64,000 nucleotides of DNA from Bagarius yarrelli (GCA_005784505.1 VCAZ01000020.1:647111-711110), one strand, 5' to 3'. Positions 1-11,142 are shown, numbered from the stretch's first letter. Program-made: numbers and translations. The notes: a model not told the origin generated them from the sequence alone.

Positions 1-324
1 CCTGTAAGTCATTCCTCAATCACTCTGCACTCACTCTATGCCTTATAAAAGAGCACTCTGCGCACACTGTCACTGTCTGGTCTCAAATAATGATGTTTAT
101 GCTCGGCTCGCTACTTGCGCTATTTCCGAAAAAACATTGTTTAGTTACCTGTTTCCAGGTTCCAGGAGGTTCTGTGGACCTTCTCTGTCTCCTCTACATT
201 CTCTGAAAGGTCTCCCATGTTTCATAACCTTTCTGTATCGTCCTTGCTACATTCACTTTAATAAACACACCTGTCTGGATTATACCAATCTGTGTCTCAG
301 TCTGGCATTTTGTTACCCATGACA
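1..324 (+). mobile_element. LTR-retrotransposon LTR (3' portion, cut by window edge)
   Basis: Seen: a TATA-like 'tataaaa' near 45, a polyadenylation signal 'aataaa' near 260 and an end resembling 'gttacccatgaca'. This promoter, polyA signal and ACA-end order is that of an LTR, and it resembles Ty3/gypsy-type LTRs of fish from memory. No gag or pol sequence follows, so it is probably a solo or terminal LTR. The open frame at 38-322 runs through it and is not a gene. Confidence 0.5.
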
Positions 325-620
325 GCATTAAGTGTTGGAGATAAGATAGACTTTAGGATAAATATATGACAAACCATTGTTTTATTGTTAATTTTATCTG
401 TTATATTTTTGTTATTGGTAATAGTCCAGTTACTGGGAAACAGGTTAGCGCAGGTTGCACTTAGCAGCAGTCTGCATTATTGAAGTGTTTAGCAGGTGAC
501 AATTCGTTAGTATTCGTTAGTATATATGAAAATTGCACTGTATAGTATTGTATTGTAATAGTATTTTTTTGATAAGAAATAAGCACTAATATATAAAATA
601 AAATAAACAATTTATGTTCT
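325..620. other. AT-rich sequence, nothing recognised
   Basis: AT-rich non-coding DNA between the LTR end and the (ATTAG)n tail. I see no reading frame, RNA or repeat unit in it. Confidence 0.5.
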
Positions 621-715
621 ATTAGATTAGATTAGATTAGATTAGATTAGACTTTATTGTCATTGCACATAGTTACAAGGCAACGAAATACAGTTAGCAT
701 CCAACCAGGTGTATA
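621..715 (-). mobile_element. 3' tail of a LINE-like element with (ATTAG)6
   Basis: Six perfect ATTAG units (621-650) are followed by 'actttattgtcattgcacat' and 'caaggcaacgaaata'. On the minus strand this reads as a retrotransposon 3' end with a pentanucleotide tail. The motif is very common in fish genomes from memory. Only the 3' end is present, as expected from 5'-truncated insertion. Confidence 0.6.
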
Positions 716-1485
716 AACATACGTACAGTTATATAAATATAACTAATAAACAATTTTCGTGTGGCGTATAAATATATATCTAGGTAATAAAAATATATGA
801 ACAAAATAATCTTTAAGAAGGTTCTCATTAATTAATTCTGCCAATTTATCTTGGTTCTCTTCTGCTCACACACACCTGCACATTCAACTTGTGGCTTCTG
901 GCCTTTAAATTAAATATTCCTCCGTCTTTTTTACACCAAGAGAGAGAAATTCATAAATAAAGGGTATGGAAAACAGGTGGGAAGATTTAAAGGTCTCGTC
1001 AGGAGCCCTGTATTCTCTCTCTCTCTCTCGCTTTCTGTCTTTCTCTCTGTCTCTGCAGAAAGCACTGCCCCTGGCTATAAGATGGATCTTGCTTTAAAGC
1101 TCTTAAATTTTTAATTGACCATTCTTCACTCTCTTTTCCCCTCTCTATCCGTCTTTTTCTCCATGCTTCCCTCCGCTTTTGGCATTGTTTGAGGGTCACC
1201 AGATTTCTCTCACACTTGAGAAATAATTCCCCCAACTTGTCCCCCAACACATGTATGAGCATGCACACACTCGCACACCGAGAGAAACATATATGCACAG
1301 CCCTGTCCCTTAACATACACATTTTTCTGCTTTGTAGGAAAGCCAGCAGTGAGCGTAGGATCAGAAGGAAGCCGGCTCGATTTTACCGAGAATAAAATAT
1401 TCCTACAAAATGTCACTCAATCCCAGTAGAGCCGCACATCGGCTACAAATCGATTCACATTAGTTGTTCAATTGACTTTGGACTG
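716..1485. other. Unannotated sequence with short CT runs
   Basis: AT-rich DNA, then imperfect CT-rich runs near 1014-1055. Overlapping open frames on both strands at 999-1416 have low-complexity translations and no domain, so they are not called. Confidence 0.4.
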
Positions 1486-1489
1486 AACC

Positions 1490-1572
1490 TCTTTGCTCTC
1501 CCGCTTTGTCTGTCTCGCTCCCTCCTGCACTCTATTTCCTTCCTCCCTCATACTTTTTAACTTTTCTCTCTA

Positions 1573-1613
<41 letters not shown>

Positions 1614-1912
1614 CCATTTTTTCACATTTTCCTCCATATAACATTTTAAAACATCTTTATAGTGTTATCTCCATCCCTAAGTTGCTGTTTTTTTTTACTG
1701 TTTGGCTCCTGCTATTTTCTTTTCTTTCCTTTCCTATATCAGTCTACCCATCTTTTTACGCTTGTCAAGCACCTCTGATCTCCTAGCCTTTTTTCTCTCT
1801 CTAATCTGTCCTTCATCCCCTTTGACTCATTGTCACTAACCCACAGTAAATCTCTCTTTTTCTTCAATCTCCCTCTCCCTCCACCTCTCTAACTCTAATC
1901 ACATCACCATCA
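1490..1912 (+). repeat. Pyrimidine-rich tract with (TC)n core
   Basis: The plus strand is strongly C/T-rich for about 420 bases, with a (TC)n core at about 1579-1609. The open frame at 1493-1786 is Leu/Ser/Phe low complexity created by this bias. Confidence 0.7.
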
Positions 1913-1958
1913 TTAACTTCCACTTACACTAACTCATTCTTCTTGTGTATACTCACCA

Positions 1959-1988
1959 ACACACACACACACACAGACACACACACAC
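1959..1988. repeat. (AC)n microsatellite
   Basis: Uninterrupted AC dinucleotides apart from one 'ag' step. Confidence 0.9.
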
Positions 1989-2039
1989 TACAGCACAAAT
2001 GCGTTCATGCGTTAAAAAGCACTCCCTCTCCCCATTTCC

Positions 2040-2310
2040 TGCATTGTCCTCTGTTGCTTCTTTATCTTGGTTAAAAAATGTCGATGCCAGCAACATTCTG
2101 GGTTGATGCTTAACGTTGGATAAACGTTTGTCCGGCCTTCATTGTTGGCTTATCTCAGCGGCACCGCAGGCTCCTGACTATCTCCAGCACTGAATCAATG
2201 TTAAATCAGCGTTGAATTAGCGTTGCGCCATCACTTCAGGGCCGTCGCTCTTATCTCTCGCTGCTGTTTTCTCAGATGGCAAAATGTAACTGATGGGAGA
2301 GGGACCGTGT
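2040..2310. other. Possible old repeat with 'gcgttg'-type motifs
   Basis: Short motifs like 'taacgttgga', 'tcagcgttga' and 'tagcgttgcg' recur, suggesting an old transposon. No ends could be fixed. Confidence 0.25.
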
Positions 2311-2369
2311 TTGGTCCACCTCAATACCGAGAGATTATCAGAAAGTTCTTCATGTGCTTTCTTTATTTA

Positions 2370-2610
2370 TTCTAATATGAGAGTGATTGATAAATTATTC
2401 GGCAGCATCTGCTGCATTCATTAGAAACAGAGGCCCGCTTTTATAAACAGAATTTATTTCCCAGCACTGATGGATTCTCAACTCTAAATGGTCAAGATGG
2501 TGTTGATTAATTTGCCTGAACAGCATGACAGCATGACAGTGTGATGGTGATGGAGGTGCAAGCTGTAGATAAAATCCCTGGTATACTTTAATGCACCTGT
2601 TATAACACGT
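2370..2610. promoter_or_regulatory. Candidate conserved non-coding element
   Basis: A low-repeat block with homeodomain-type AT motifs ('ttgataaattatt', 'ttgattaatttg') next to GC-balanced segments. The base composition resembles vertebrate non-coding enhancers. This is inference; cross-species conservation was not checked. Confidence 0.25.
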
Positions 2611-2837
2611 CATGGTTTCTATAGTAACAACTTACTAAAGGACTTGCAGGAATGTGTATGACACCGTATACTTTAATTATTAATAGGGTTAGTAATACAT
2701 TTTTATTAATAATAAATGAATGTCATTGCATGCTGCTATTTATCAAAGCTTTAATTGTTAAAAGGACAAAGTTTGCTATTAAAAAAGGACCTTTAACATT
2801 AACAAGAAAAATCTTTTTGCGTCAGTGTTTTGTCACT

Positions 2838-2943
2838 GTTATTCCAAAGCGACTTACATTTTATCTCATTAATCCATCTGAGTGGTTAAGGGCCTTATTC
2901 AGGGGCCCAGCACTGAACCCACAATTTTCTGGTCAGCAGTCCA
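2838..2943 (-). mobile_element. SINE family A fragment
   Basis: It reads in reverse: tail motif 'aaagcgacttacatt', body 'ttaagggcc' and 'ggggcccagca', then the reversed tRNA-like head 'ggtcagcagtcca'. It is part of the local triplication below. Confidence 0.75.
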
Positions 2944-3640
2944 GGACAGAGGACGTGTACTTCTTTCTTGCTCACATGCCAATCTGTAAACTGTCTAATT
3001 AACATTAAAAAAAAAAGAAGAAGGAGAGATTGATGAACATATCTAAACAAATTTTATAGCTAATATATACCGGACTGCTTTCTTGGTCACATGACAATCT
3101 GTAAACCGTCTAATTAACTTTAAAAGAGAAAAAAATGAGAGAATAATGAGAAAACAAGTGCAAATCTAAACAAATTTTATAGCGCGACTCATTTAGCTTA
3201 ACGGATGGGCTATGAAATTAAACTAAAAACAAACATACAACAATATAAGAATTAAAAAAAAGGATCTTTAACATTTTTCGGAAGAGAAATACATTTTATC
3301 TTTATTTATCCAGCTGATCGGTTAAGGGCCTAATTCCGGGGCCCAGCAGTGGCTGCTTTGTGGTGCTGGGATTTGAACCTACAGTCTTCCAGTCAGCAGT
3401 CCAACGCCTTAACCACTGAGCTATCACTTCCCTATACTTTACATCGGAGAGTCCTCAGGACAGAGGACACATTTGGACTTTCTGCTTTCTTGGTCACATG
3501 ACAATCTGTAAACTGTCTAGTTAACTTTTAAAAAGAGAGAAGAAGGAGATTAATAAACATGTCTAAACTAGTTTTATAGCTAATGTATACTATTTTACCT
3601 CACGGACAGGCCATGAAGTTAAACGATCAAAAACATACAT
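2941..3640. repeat. Diverged local repeat, three copies of a ~120-base box
   Basis: The boxes at about 2941-3065, 3070-3235 and 3454-3635 share 'caatctgtaaactgtctaat', a purine-rich run and 'ctaaacaaattttatagc'. Two of them are preceded by 'aggaccttta' or 'aggatcttta' and a reversed family A SINE. A fainter fourth echo lies near 3830-3890. The repeats record local duplication that carried the SINE along. Confidence 0.75.
3287..3432 (-). mobile_element. SINE family A
   Basis: Reverse copy: 'ttaagggcc', 'ggggcccagcagtggct', 'gctgggatttgaacc' (reverse box B region), 'cagcagtccaacgcctta' and 'accactgagctatcac' (reversed head). Confidence 0.85.
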
Positions 3641-4470
3641 TATAAGAACTAACGGAAAAGTTTGACAATGCTTAATACCTTCTACATTTTATTATTTTGG
3701 AAGTTGCGTGGGTGGAAACAAGAATCATAGACCCAGAAGAACATTATTATCATTGAACGAAATCGCTAAATCTATCAGTGCGTGAAGTCCCACACATATT
3801 TACAGGGAAAAAAAGGAAAAAAATAAAGAATCTGAACAATACAAGTACAAATTATAGACAGTGAAACTCATTAAGTTAACTTTAAGGCATGTTATTGGAA
3901 AATAATCACCTTTAGGAAGCTGTAAATCACATCAGGGTCATTAGATCCTGTACACACTCTCGTTGTTTAAACACAGTCTGGCATGTTTAACTCTTTCTAT
4001 TATTTTTACTGTGCTGCATGTGGTTAATTTTTTGTCAGGGACTGTTTGGAGGTCTGCTGTCACACACTGCCACTGCTACTGAGAATGTTTTCTACATCCT
4101 TTAGTAGTAAAATCATGCGCTGACTTTCTGATTTAAATCTGTGTGTCTATGAGTGTTTTAAGGGGTGTGTGAAGATGTCAAAGGTCATTGTAAGAGAAAC
4201 TGATGGCAGAAGGTCGGCAAGGGGGGAGGCAGGTTAAAGGTCAGGTTTGCTCAGACAGAGTTTGGGGTTAAGCCTTCACCCGATTGAGTCGAAAGTTAAT
4301 ATCCATTCGGACCTGCAGCTTTATCCTGGGTTAAACCAGTACGGCTTGCTTTTTTCCATCAACAGCAGCTTATTTGCCAAAAAAGTCCCAGAGCTGCAGT
4401 GTTATTTGTGCTATTGAGTACAAGAGAAAGAAACAGACGACTTTATTTTGTTCTTTGGAGTGTAACCACA
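3641..4470. other. Unannotated sequence
   Basis: Mixed unique-looking DNA with no recognised gene or repeat, apart from the weak repeat echo near 3830-3890. Confidence 0.4.
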
Positions 4471-4471
4471 T

Positions 4472-4472
<1 letters not shown>

Positions 4473-4510
<38 letters not shown>
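4473..4510. repeat. (AC)n microsatellite
   Basis: About 18 AC units. A short (GT)n run follows at 4583-4599. The minus-strand open frame at 4443-4715 crosses both and includes a Cys/Val run from the repeat, so it is not coding. Confidence 0.9.
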
Positions 4511-4512
<2 letters not shown>

Positions 4513-4599
4513 TCTCCCTTTAAAAACGCTCTAGTCTTATAACTAATTAAACCACCACCCTGAAATTGCCACTGGAGCACAAGTGTGTGTGTGTGTGTG

Positions 4600-5235
4600 C
4601 GTATGCGTTCGAGGCAATCGGATGCCAGGTGGTGTGTAAACCCGGCTCTATGGCGCCTTCGGTTGCCGTTGTGGTAGCACTTATGAGCTTGCTGCAATAC
4701 TGTAATGTTACACACTAGTGCTTATCCACACACACCCAAATACACACACACAAACACAGCTTCTGGAAAACAGGAAGCCAGGATATGCAATTTCAATGCC
4801 ACATTTTATACTGAGTGTTTAAACTGCGCACAGGACACATGGCAATACTTTTCTTCTGTTTCTGTTTAATTAACAAAAAAAAAAAAGGATTTAATACCTG
4901 CTTGATGTGACGGGCGGTAACACACGCTGCACATATGTGCATTCATGTGGTTTGGGTTTAGAACTGGTGGTGTTTCTGTGTTTGTGGGATCGAAAGCAAG
5001 AATTTTGTGTGTTTTTGTGTTTGTTGGACTGATTTTAAGATGCTCGACTCTTTTTTTTGTGTGTGTTATTTTATTTTGCATTTATGTTTCCGAAGTGCTT
5101 AAATTTAAGGTATAGTTTAAGTCAACAGTCACATAGCTACAACTTTTTTTTTTCTTAAAGTCTATTTTAAGTCTTTGCAAAGTTAATCTAGGAACATTAG
5201 AACATAAAATTAATTCTACACCTTATAGGGTTTTT
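4600..5235. other. Unannotated sequence
   Basis: Short CA runs and A or T homopolymers. Nothing else recognised. Confidence 0.4.
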
Positions 5236-5239
5236 TTGC

Positions 5240-5550
5240 AGATAAGTAAACCTCATCTATTTTTTATTTTAATACACTCTTTTCTACCCAATCATTTTGC
5301 TGAGCTGTTCTCAATAAACCAAACTGAGCTCAAATCTTCCTCCATCTGTTTCCTTTAAGCAGCATTTTCTTTTCCAGTCTTTTGTTTCAACCTTTTTTCA
5401 AAGATCCCAGTTATCAATTAAAAAAAAAAAATTCTTCTCCTTAAAAAGGTAAATTTACTTGCTTTATTGTGTATAATAGGAATACATTCATGAGGACTTT
5501 ATTTATTGTATACTCAGTGTCCCAACATTTTTAGAACTGGAGTTGTCCAC
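5240..5550. mobile_element. Dispersed repeat, copy 1 (DNA-transposon-like)
   Basis: It shares order and motifs with 21740-22145: 'acccaatcat', 'ttttccagtcttttgtt' and an end near 'gtgtcccaac' followed by 'ggagttgt'. Both copies are decayed and lack a reading frame. The 'cccaacttttttggaattgg' type end is common in fish DNA transposons from memory. Confidence 0.45.
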
Positions 5551-5569
5551 TCTGAGATGAGCAGCAGAA

Positions 5570-5632
5570 ACGGTGGCTCGGTGGTTAGAATGTTGGCCTA
5601 TTTCTCTAAAGGTTGTGAGCTTAAATCACAGG
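5570..5632 (+). mobile_element. SINE family A, 5' half (interrupted)
   Basis: The tRNA-like head 'cggtggctcggtggttaga' and box B region 'ggttgtgagcttaaatcaca' are present. The element stops at 5632 and resumes after the hAT-like insertion at 6133. Confidence 0.75.
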
Positions 5633-6124
5633 CAGTGTTAGGTTATTTCTCACTAGCGTGGTGGTAGCGTTTCTGTTTTCTAAATCGAATCGCTCTGTTG
5701 TTGATCAAGTAGTGCAAATTATGTATATTTACTGATCCTGGATCAGTAAGCGACCCTACCGCCATTTACGGAACTGTGTGGCCAACACGTGTTTTTTCTT
5801 TCTGTGTGGAACATACATAGTTCCCACAATAACATATTAAGTGGCGGGTTTAGTTTCCGCTATTTGAATGCACTAACACACACAGCACCCTTCTTTTAAT
5901 GAAAACATATGTGATCGTGCCGGAGCTTGAAGTTGATTCCATATAAAAAATTTCATTTAAATAATAGCTTAGATGTAGTAAGATACTTTCACCGTGTTGC
6001 TGTAGCTTAGCTTACTACATTCCCCATGAGGGAGGAGCCTGCTTCAGTGTATTTAAGCTTCATTTAACGCAGAGTAACCGATAGCTTGACTCGCTACATT
6101 TTCCATGTAGCTTGCCCAGTGCTA
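5633..6124. mobile_element. hAT-like non-autonomous transposon inside a SINE
   Basis: It starts CAGTGTTAGG and ends CCCAGTGCTA, whose complement is TAGCACTGGG. These are imperfect terminal inverted repeats of the hAT CAGYRYTGGG type. It is flanked by an 8-base duplication, atcacagg (5625-5632) and atcgcagg (6125-6132), with one mismatch. The 492 bp contain no transposase frame. Subterminal repeats include 'tagcttagcttactacat' and 'tagcttgactcgctacat'. The hAT assignment rests on the 8-base duplication plus the ends. Confidence 0.7.
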
Positions 6125-6132
6125 ATCGCAGG

Positions 6133-6204
6133 ATCATGAAACTGCCCCCGTTGAGCCCCTGAGCAAGGGTGTCTGCAGAATGCAGTAGACGTCATGTAAA
6201 TTTA
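6133..6204 (+). mobile_element. SINE family A, 3' half
   Basis: It continues the SINE cut at 5632: 'gagcccctgagcaagg', 'gtgtctgcagaatgcagta' and 'catgtaaattta'. Joining the halves restores the order of the intact copies elsewhere in the window. Confidence 0.75.
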
Positions 6205-6544
6205 GTTCATTTTAATTATGAAAATGATCTCAATTGTTCATGCAAAAAAAAAAAGCAGATGCCGAGATCTCGCTCGGTGACATTTACTAACGGTTAACTA
6301 GCCTGTTAGCTATTAAAGCAGTGAGTCTGCAGATTGCACATTCATGTACCGTGTGTAAGTGTGAGGGCGATATACAGTAAAGGACACTTTATCAGTCGGT
6401 GTATTATTGAGATAAACAATACATATATTTAATTGGAATGCTTCCTGCTCTTCGCTGCAGAATTGTGTGTGTGTGTGTGTGTGTGAGAGAGAGCGAAAGA
6501 GTCTGTGTGTCTTCCTGGTTGAAATCTTTGCTAAAACTCTATTA
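6205..6544. other. Unannotated sequence with a (GT)n run
   Basis: A short (GT)n and (GA)n compound run at 6464-6492. No gene seen. Confidence 0.5.
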
Positions 6545-6740
6545 TTGTGTATTAAATAATGCGCTAGTCAGACAGCTCTATGATGAGCGGTAGCTGGTAC
6601 TTGCCCTCTGCAGGGAGTTTGGCTCTGTCTTTATGCGCTTTACTGTCGCAAAGTCAATGTGGATGAGTGACAGCGATCCCCCACAGGCTTCCGGCTGACA
6701 TATAGTGCCGTGTGTGGCCTTTAGCGCAAACACAATCTCA
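6545..6740. promoter_or_regulatory. Candidate conserved non-coding element
   Basis: Low-repeat, compositionally balanced block ('gctctatgatgagcggtagc', 'gtcaatgtggatgagtgaca'). No open frame. Conservation is untested. Confidence 0.2.
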
Positions 6741-7382
6741 TATACGGAGAGGGGGATGATGTGAAAAGAGGATAGAGGAGAGATTGAACAAGGACAGATG
6801 AAACGATTCAGTGATGGAAAGAGTAGGAGATGTCTAGAAGTGGGTGTGTATGTGGATAGACGCTGCAGTCTCTAAAGGCCTACAGTCTTATCCTTGACAT
6901 TTGGAACAATATTGCTTGATACACACACACACACACACTCATCACAACCTCCATTTATGTGTATAGCCTATAATGATGGATTTTTAGTTTTTTTTTAAAA
7001 GATGATAAAATCGGTTGTGGCTGTAGACGGGTGTACGGTTTAGAGTTTATTGTAGGATTAAGGTCAATGTTTAGGTTTTAGGATTAAGGGTTAGATAGGG
7101 ACTAGCGGAAAGGGGCGGGGCTAAAACAAAATGTTTTTTAAAACACTTTCTCTTGTTTTCATTTTAACTGTAGAAGAATTAATAATGGAATATTCGAAAT
7201 GACTGGAAAATGCTGTGTTTTGTTTGCTTTTATTGTCTGTGTGTAATTGTAGTTGTAAATGTGGGTGATGCAACACTTTCCTCACATTGTGTGTGAAATT
7301 TGACAATGATAGCTCAGTATAAACACACACAAACACACACACTCAGAGATGCATGTTGATGCATGCTGTGGCAGATTGGGAA
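6741..7382. other. Unannotated sequence
   Basis: Purine-rich DNA, a short (AC)n at 6920-6938 and AT-rich DNA. The open frames here are short and lack domains. Confidence 0.4.
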
Positions 7383-7481
7383 AAGCTTGCAGTTTACAAA
7401 AGAAAAGGACCAGTGGCCATGTTTGTTCATTCTGGCGGAAACACAAAACAGTGACAAAGAAGAGGAAAAGAAAGAGTGAAA

Positions 7482-7518
<37 letters not shown>

Positions 7519-7885
7519 GAGAGAGAGAATCTCCATCTATTCTATAGTGTGCACTCTAGGAATTCCTTTACCAGTCAGCTTTTTCCATCTGAACTGCATT
7601 GAAATCTTCAAACATCCTAACAACCCCTATTTGCACTGTGTTGCCAGGATGGAAAGCTTGCAGTTTACAAAAGAAAGAAGCTGTTTGTTCATTCTTTTGC
7701 ACAAAAACAGTCCAGTGGAAGGAAATGAACTGAAAGAGAGAAACGAACTGCGAGGAGAGAGATGAGAGAGAAAAAGGTGGAGAGATTGAATCTCCATCTT
7801 CTATAGTGTGCACTCTAGGAATTCCTTTACCAGTCAGCTTTTTCCATCTGAACTGCATTGAAATCTTCAAACATCCTAACAACCC
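7383..7885. repeat. Tandem duplication, unit ~260-270 bp
   Basis: Copy 1 runs from 'aagcttgcagtttacaaaag' at 7383 to 7626, copy 2 from 7654 to 7885. By eye 7542-7626 and 7801-7885 are identical over 85 bases (offset 259). The middle parts differ: copy 1 has a (GA)n array at 7486-7513, copy 2 a shorter purine run. The near identity suggests a recent event. Confidence 0.9.
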
Positions 7886-7886
7886 A

Positions 7887-7888
<2 letters not shown>

Positions 7889-7935
<47 letters not shown>

Positions 7936-8234
7936 TGTGTATGTATACACCAGTATGCACCAACAGCGACATTACAGAACTTTGCAGTTAACAGGAGTGC
8001 GAGTGTGTGTATATATCAGTGCACCCGACTAATTACTGCAGCAAACCTTGTGACACTGGAGTGCTAGTATGTGTGTGTGTGTGTGTGTGTGTGTGTTTGT
8101 GTGTGTGCGTGAAGGGGGGGTTCCTCGTATATGCAGAGAGCAACAGAGAGTGGGGTACACAAGGGTCGCTTAATTGCATTAAAAAGTATGAGAGTGATTA
8201 GCAGCATCTAAAAGCCTTCAACTCAGATACAAAG

Positions 8235-8266
<32 letters not shown>

Positions 8267-8346
8267 ACAAACAAACAAACGAAAAAGAGAGAAAAAAGAG
8301 AGCAAAAATGCACTCCAAAACTCATAATGCAAAACATCAGCAGTGC

Positions 8347-8412
<66 letters not shown>

Positions 8413-8511
8413 TGTTTGTGTGCTGTGTACCACATTTTACCCTGTGTTTTTTTCCTTTTATAAAATAGACACTCGAATATCTCATTCAGCACAACCGAAA
8501 ACAGCTGGACT

Positions 8512-8580
<69 letters not shown>
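7889..8580. repeat. Microsatellite cluster (TG)n, (AC)n, (TC)n
   Basis: Arrays at 7889-7940 (TG), 8070-8108 (TG), 8234-8269 (AC) followed by AAAC units, 8347-8424 (TG) and 8515-8580 (TC). The AC array and the next TG array are inverted copies about 75 bases apart. Many open frames with Val/Cys, Thr/His or Leu/Ser runs come from these arrays. Confidence 0.95.
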
Positions 8581-9471
8581 CCCCTTTCTGTAAAAGTGCA
8601 AACAAAAGTTGTTGTTGTTTTTTTTTTACTAATTTCTAAGTTATGGGCTTTGATTCGTTTACATAGTTTAAAGAGTAGATCTTGATATAGATCTTTCTGG
8701 AAATAGAGAAAAAGATGGAGAGAGTCAAACAGACAGAGACAGACAGTGAGACTGTAAGACATTCCGATCGATAAAGTTAGGACAAAAGACTCCATTTCTA
8801 CCAATTAAAAAGTACAAGGAAAGCTTAGAGTCATCTCAGAAGAGAAATATGAAATGCCTTAAGATCCGAATGTGCTTCAGGATGTCACAGCCTGCGGGAC
8901 TAATTGTCCTTCGGCTTATATAACAGTCACGTCTGTTTCTTTCAGTATATTAGATGATTGAATGTCCATGCTGTTAATGCTACATTATAAAGCCCGACAT
9001 TTGTGAGCCGAACTGTTCCTACTCGGTGGAAGTAATTTTGCCAGGTAGGATGTTAATATCCTTTGTTAATCCAGGATCAACGTTTCAATCAACCAATCAT
9101 AACCATCGGAAGTCATCAGCGTGTGATGACCAAACTTGCCTCAATCTTTTTTTATTGTATCCCAAAACGTATAATTATAAATGAGTTATTTAAATTAAAA
9201 AAAAACATCAAATACTTACAACATCTGTAATACATTATAATAAACAACTGCATACAACATGTATGTGCACTTTAGTCACTGTGTGAGCATTTTCCTTACC
9301 TTCATGATCGAAAATAGATGTGTGTGTGTGCGCAGAAAAATGCATTTAGACGTGCCTGCATGAATAAAAGGTAAATTTATGGCTAATTTATGGCTTGTGA
9401 TTCTTCCATTTTAATAGTTTTTTCAGTAATTTTTTTAATGATTTACTGTCTAAAATCATTAATCATAAAAT
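8581..9471. other. Unannotated, with a possible regulatory block at 8860-9130
   Basis: The 8860-9130 part is low-repeat and balanced in composition ('gggactaattgtccttcgg', 'gttaatgctacattataaag') and could be a conserved element. The rest is AT-rich with no recognised feature. Confidence 0.25.
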
Positions 9472-9690
9472 TATTGGTGCAATGGTTAAGGCGCTAAGTT
9501 CTTGTTCGGGAAACCAGGAAGACCGGGTCCGAGCTCCACCACCAGTCAGTCACTGTTGGGTCCTTGAGCAAGACTCCTAACCCCCTCCTGCCCCAGAGGT
9601 GCTGCATCATAGCCGACCCTGTGCTCTGGGCCCAACTTTTTATAAAACAAATTTTACTGTGCTATGAAATCTATGTGACAAATAAAGACA
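9472..9690 (+). mobile_element. SINE family B
   Basis: The head 'ggtgcaatggttaaggcgct' is followed by a box B-like region, 'gttgggtccttgagcaagac', 'gctgcatcatagccgaccct' and the tail 'ctatgtgacaaataaagac'. It is near full length. It is a SINE head, not a functional tRNA gene. Confidence 0.8.
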
Positions 9691-9699
9691 AATGTTTAT

Positions 9700-9795
9700 T
9701 AATTCCGGTGGTGGGGTTGAACCCAGGTCTTTCTGGTCTTCAGATCAACAGCTGGCATTGGTGGGGCTTGAACCCAGGTCTTCCTAATCTTCATG
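9700..9795 (-). mobile_element. Two adjacent SINE head fragments
   Basis: 'ggtggggttgaacccaggtc' and 'ggtggggcttgaacccaggt' occur about 50 bases apart, each followed by 'cttcagatca' or 'cttcctaatc'. They look like a tandem duplication of a reversed tRNA-like head next to the family B tail. Confidence 0.6.
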
Positions 9796-10146
9796 TGTCC
9801 CAATACTTGGTGTATTTTTGAATTAATAATGATGAGGGGGAAAATGTCCATTGTGAAGCTTTGCTTTGCGATATTTTGTGGTGTATTTCAGTATTATGTC
9901 GTTTCTGTTCAGAGTATTATGTCGTCCCTGTGAGTCCCTCAGTTCCCGGATATGCGGCTCTCCTGTTCCCTCTGCTGGTAAAGAGCGTCACTGCAGCCGG
10001 CACTTGTTGCCATTCGTCGTGTGCAGAGGCGCTTCTGTCCACAGATGAATTCACGATAATTATTTCCATGTTTGGCCATTGATTTCTCTCCTGGTGCTTT
10101 TCTAATCCTTTCTGTCAGACTGTGATGAACAGCAGCCAAACACAAA
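9796..10146. other. Unannotated sequence
   Basis: Balanced composition. Short open frames on both strands (9861-10082, 9866-10048) overlap and have no recognisable domain. Confidence 0.35.
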
Positions 10147-10293
10147 AGAGAGAGAGAGATAGAGAGAGAGGGAGAGAGAGAAAGAGAGAGCGAGAGAGAG
10201 AGAGAGCGTGTGTATGTTTTTATACATGACACATTGATGTACAAGGAAAAACTTGTCATAATTATAAAACATCAACCCTGACACACCAGCTGT

Positions 10294-10338
<45 letters not shown>

Positions 10339-10481
10339 GAAGATGGATGCACTGCTCAGTGGACTATGTCTCCATCCATCTTTTCTTATTCTCCGTCCCT
10401 CTCAATTTTTCTGGCTGCATCATCTAAGGCTTTGTTGTTTTTGCCTCTCAATCTTTATTTAAAAACTGCTTTAATGCCAAC

Positions 10482-10526
<45 letters not shown>

Positions 10527-10649
10527 AAATAAATGTATTCAGCCACTGTCCCATTTCCATCCATTGTTCCAGGGTTTGTCTCCTGAGAGTCCAGTGACGG
10601 TGCCCGTTATAGAGCTGGCCATAAAAAGAGGGTCACCGCATCCCTAATC

Positions 10650-10690
<41 letters not shown>
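10147..10690. repeat. Microsatellite cluster (AG)n, (AC)n, (CT)n, (GA)n
   Basis: Arrays at 10147-10207 (AG, interrupted), 10297-10336 (AC), 10484-10525 (CT) and 10650-10690 (GA), with unique DNA between them. Confidence 0.95.
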
Positions 10691-10883
10691 ACTGCACAGA
10701 AGATGGAATGATAGCTGACCAAAATGGTGGGCGGGCAAGAGAAAAATAACAAGATGGGAGGGATAAAGAGAAAGGGAGAGTGTGCTAGGACACACTGGAG
10801 ATAGTTTTAAAAAGATCACAGGAGAGAAACAACAGGCTATGACAAAAGTATAAAGAAGCTAATAAATAGATAACTACACATAC

Positions 10884-11044
<161 letters not shown>

Positions 11045-11142
11045 CTAGCAGCTTGGTTAGCAGCTTGAAAAGCAGTACAAGTAAACATAAAACACAGAAA
11101 TTACTAAAATGTCCCATTAATATTTTAGAAAACAACAACAAG

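Noticed and set aside
7568..7972. 134-codon minus-strand frame
   Set aside because: It crosses the tandem duplication and an AC array (His/Thr run); the repeated peptide reflects duplicated DNA.
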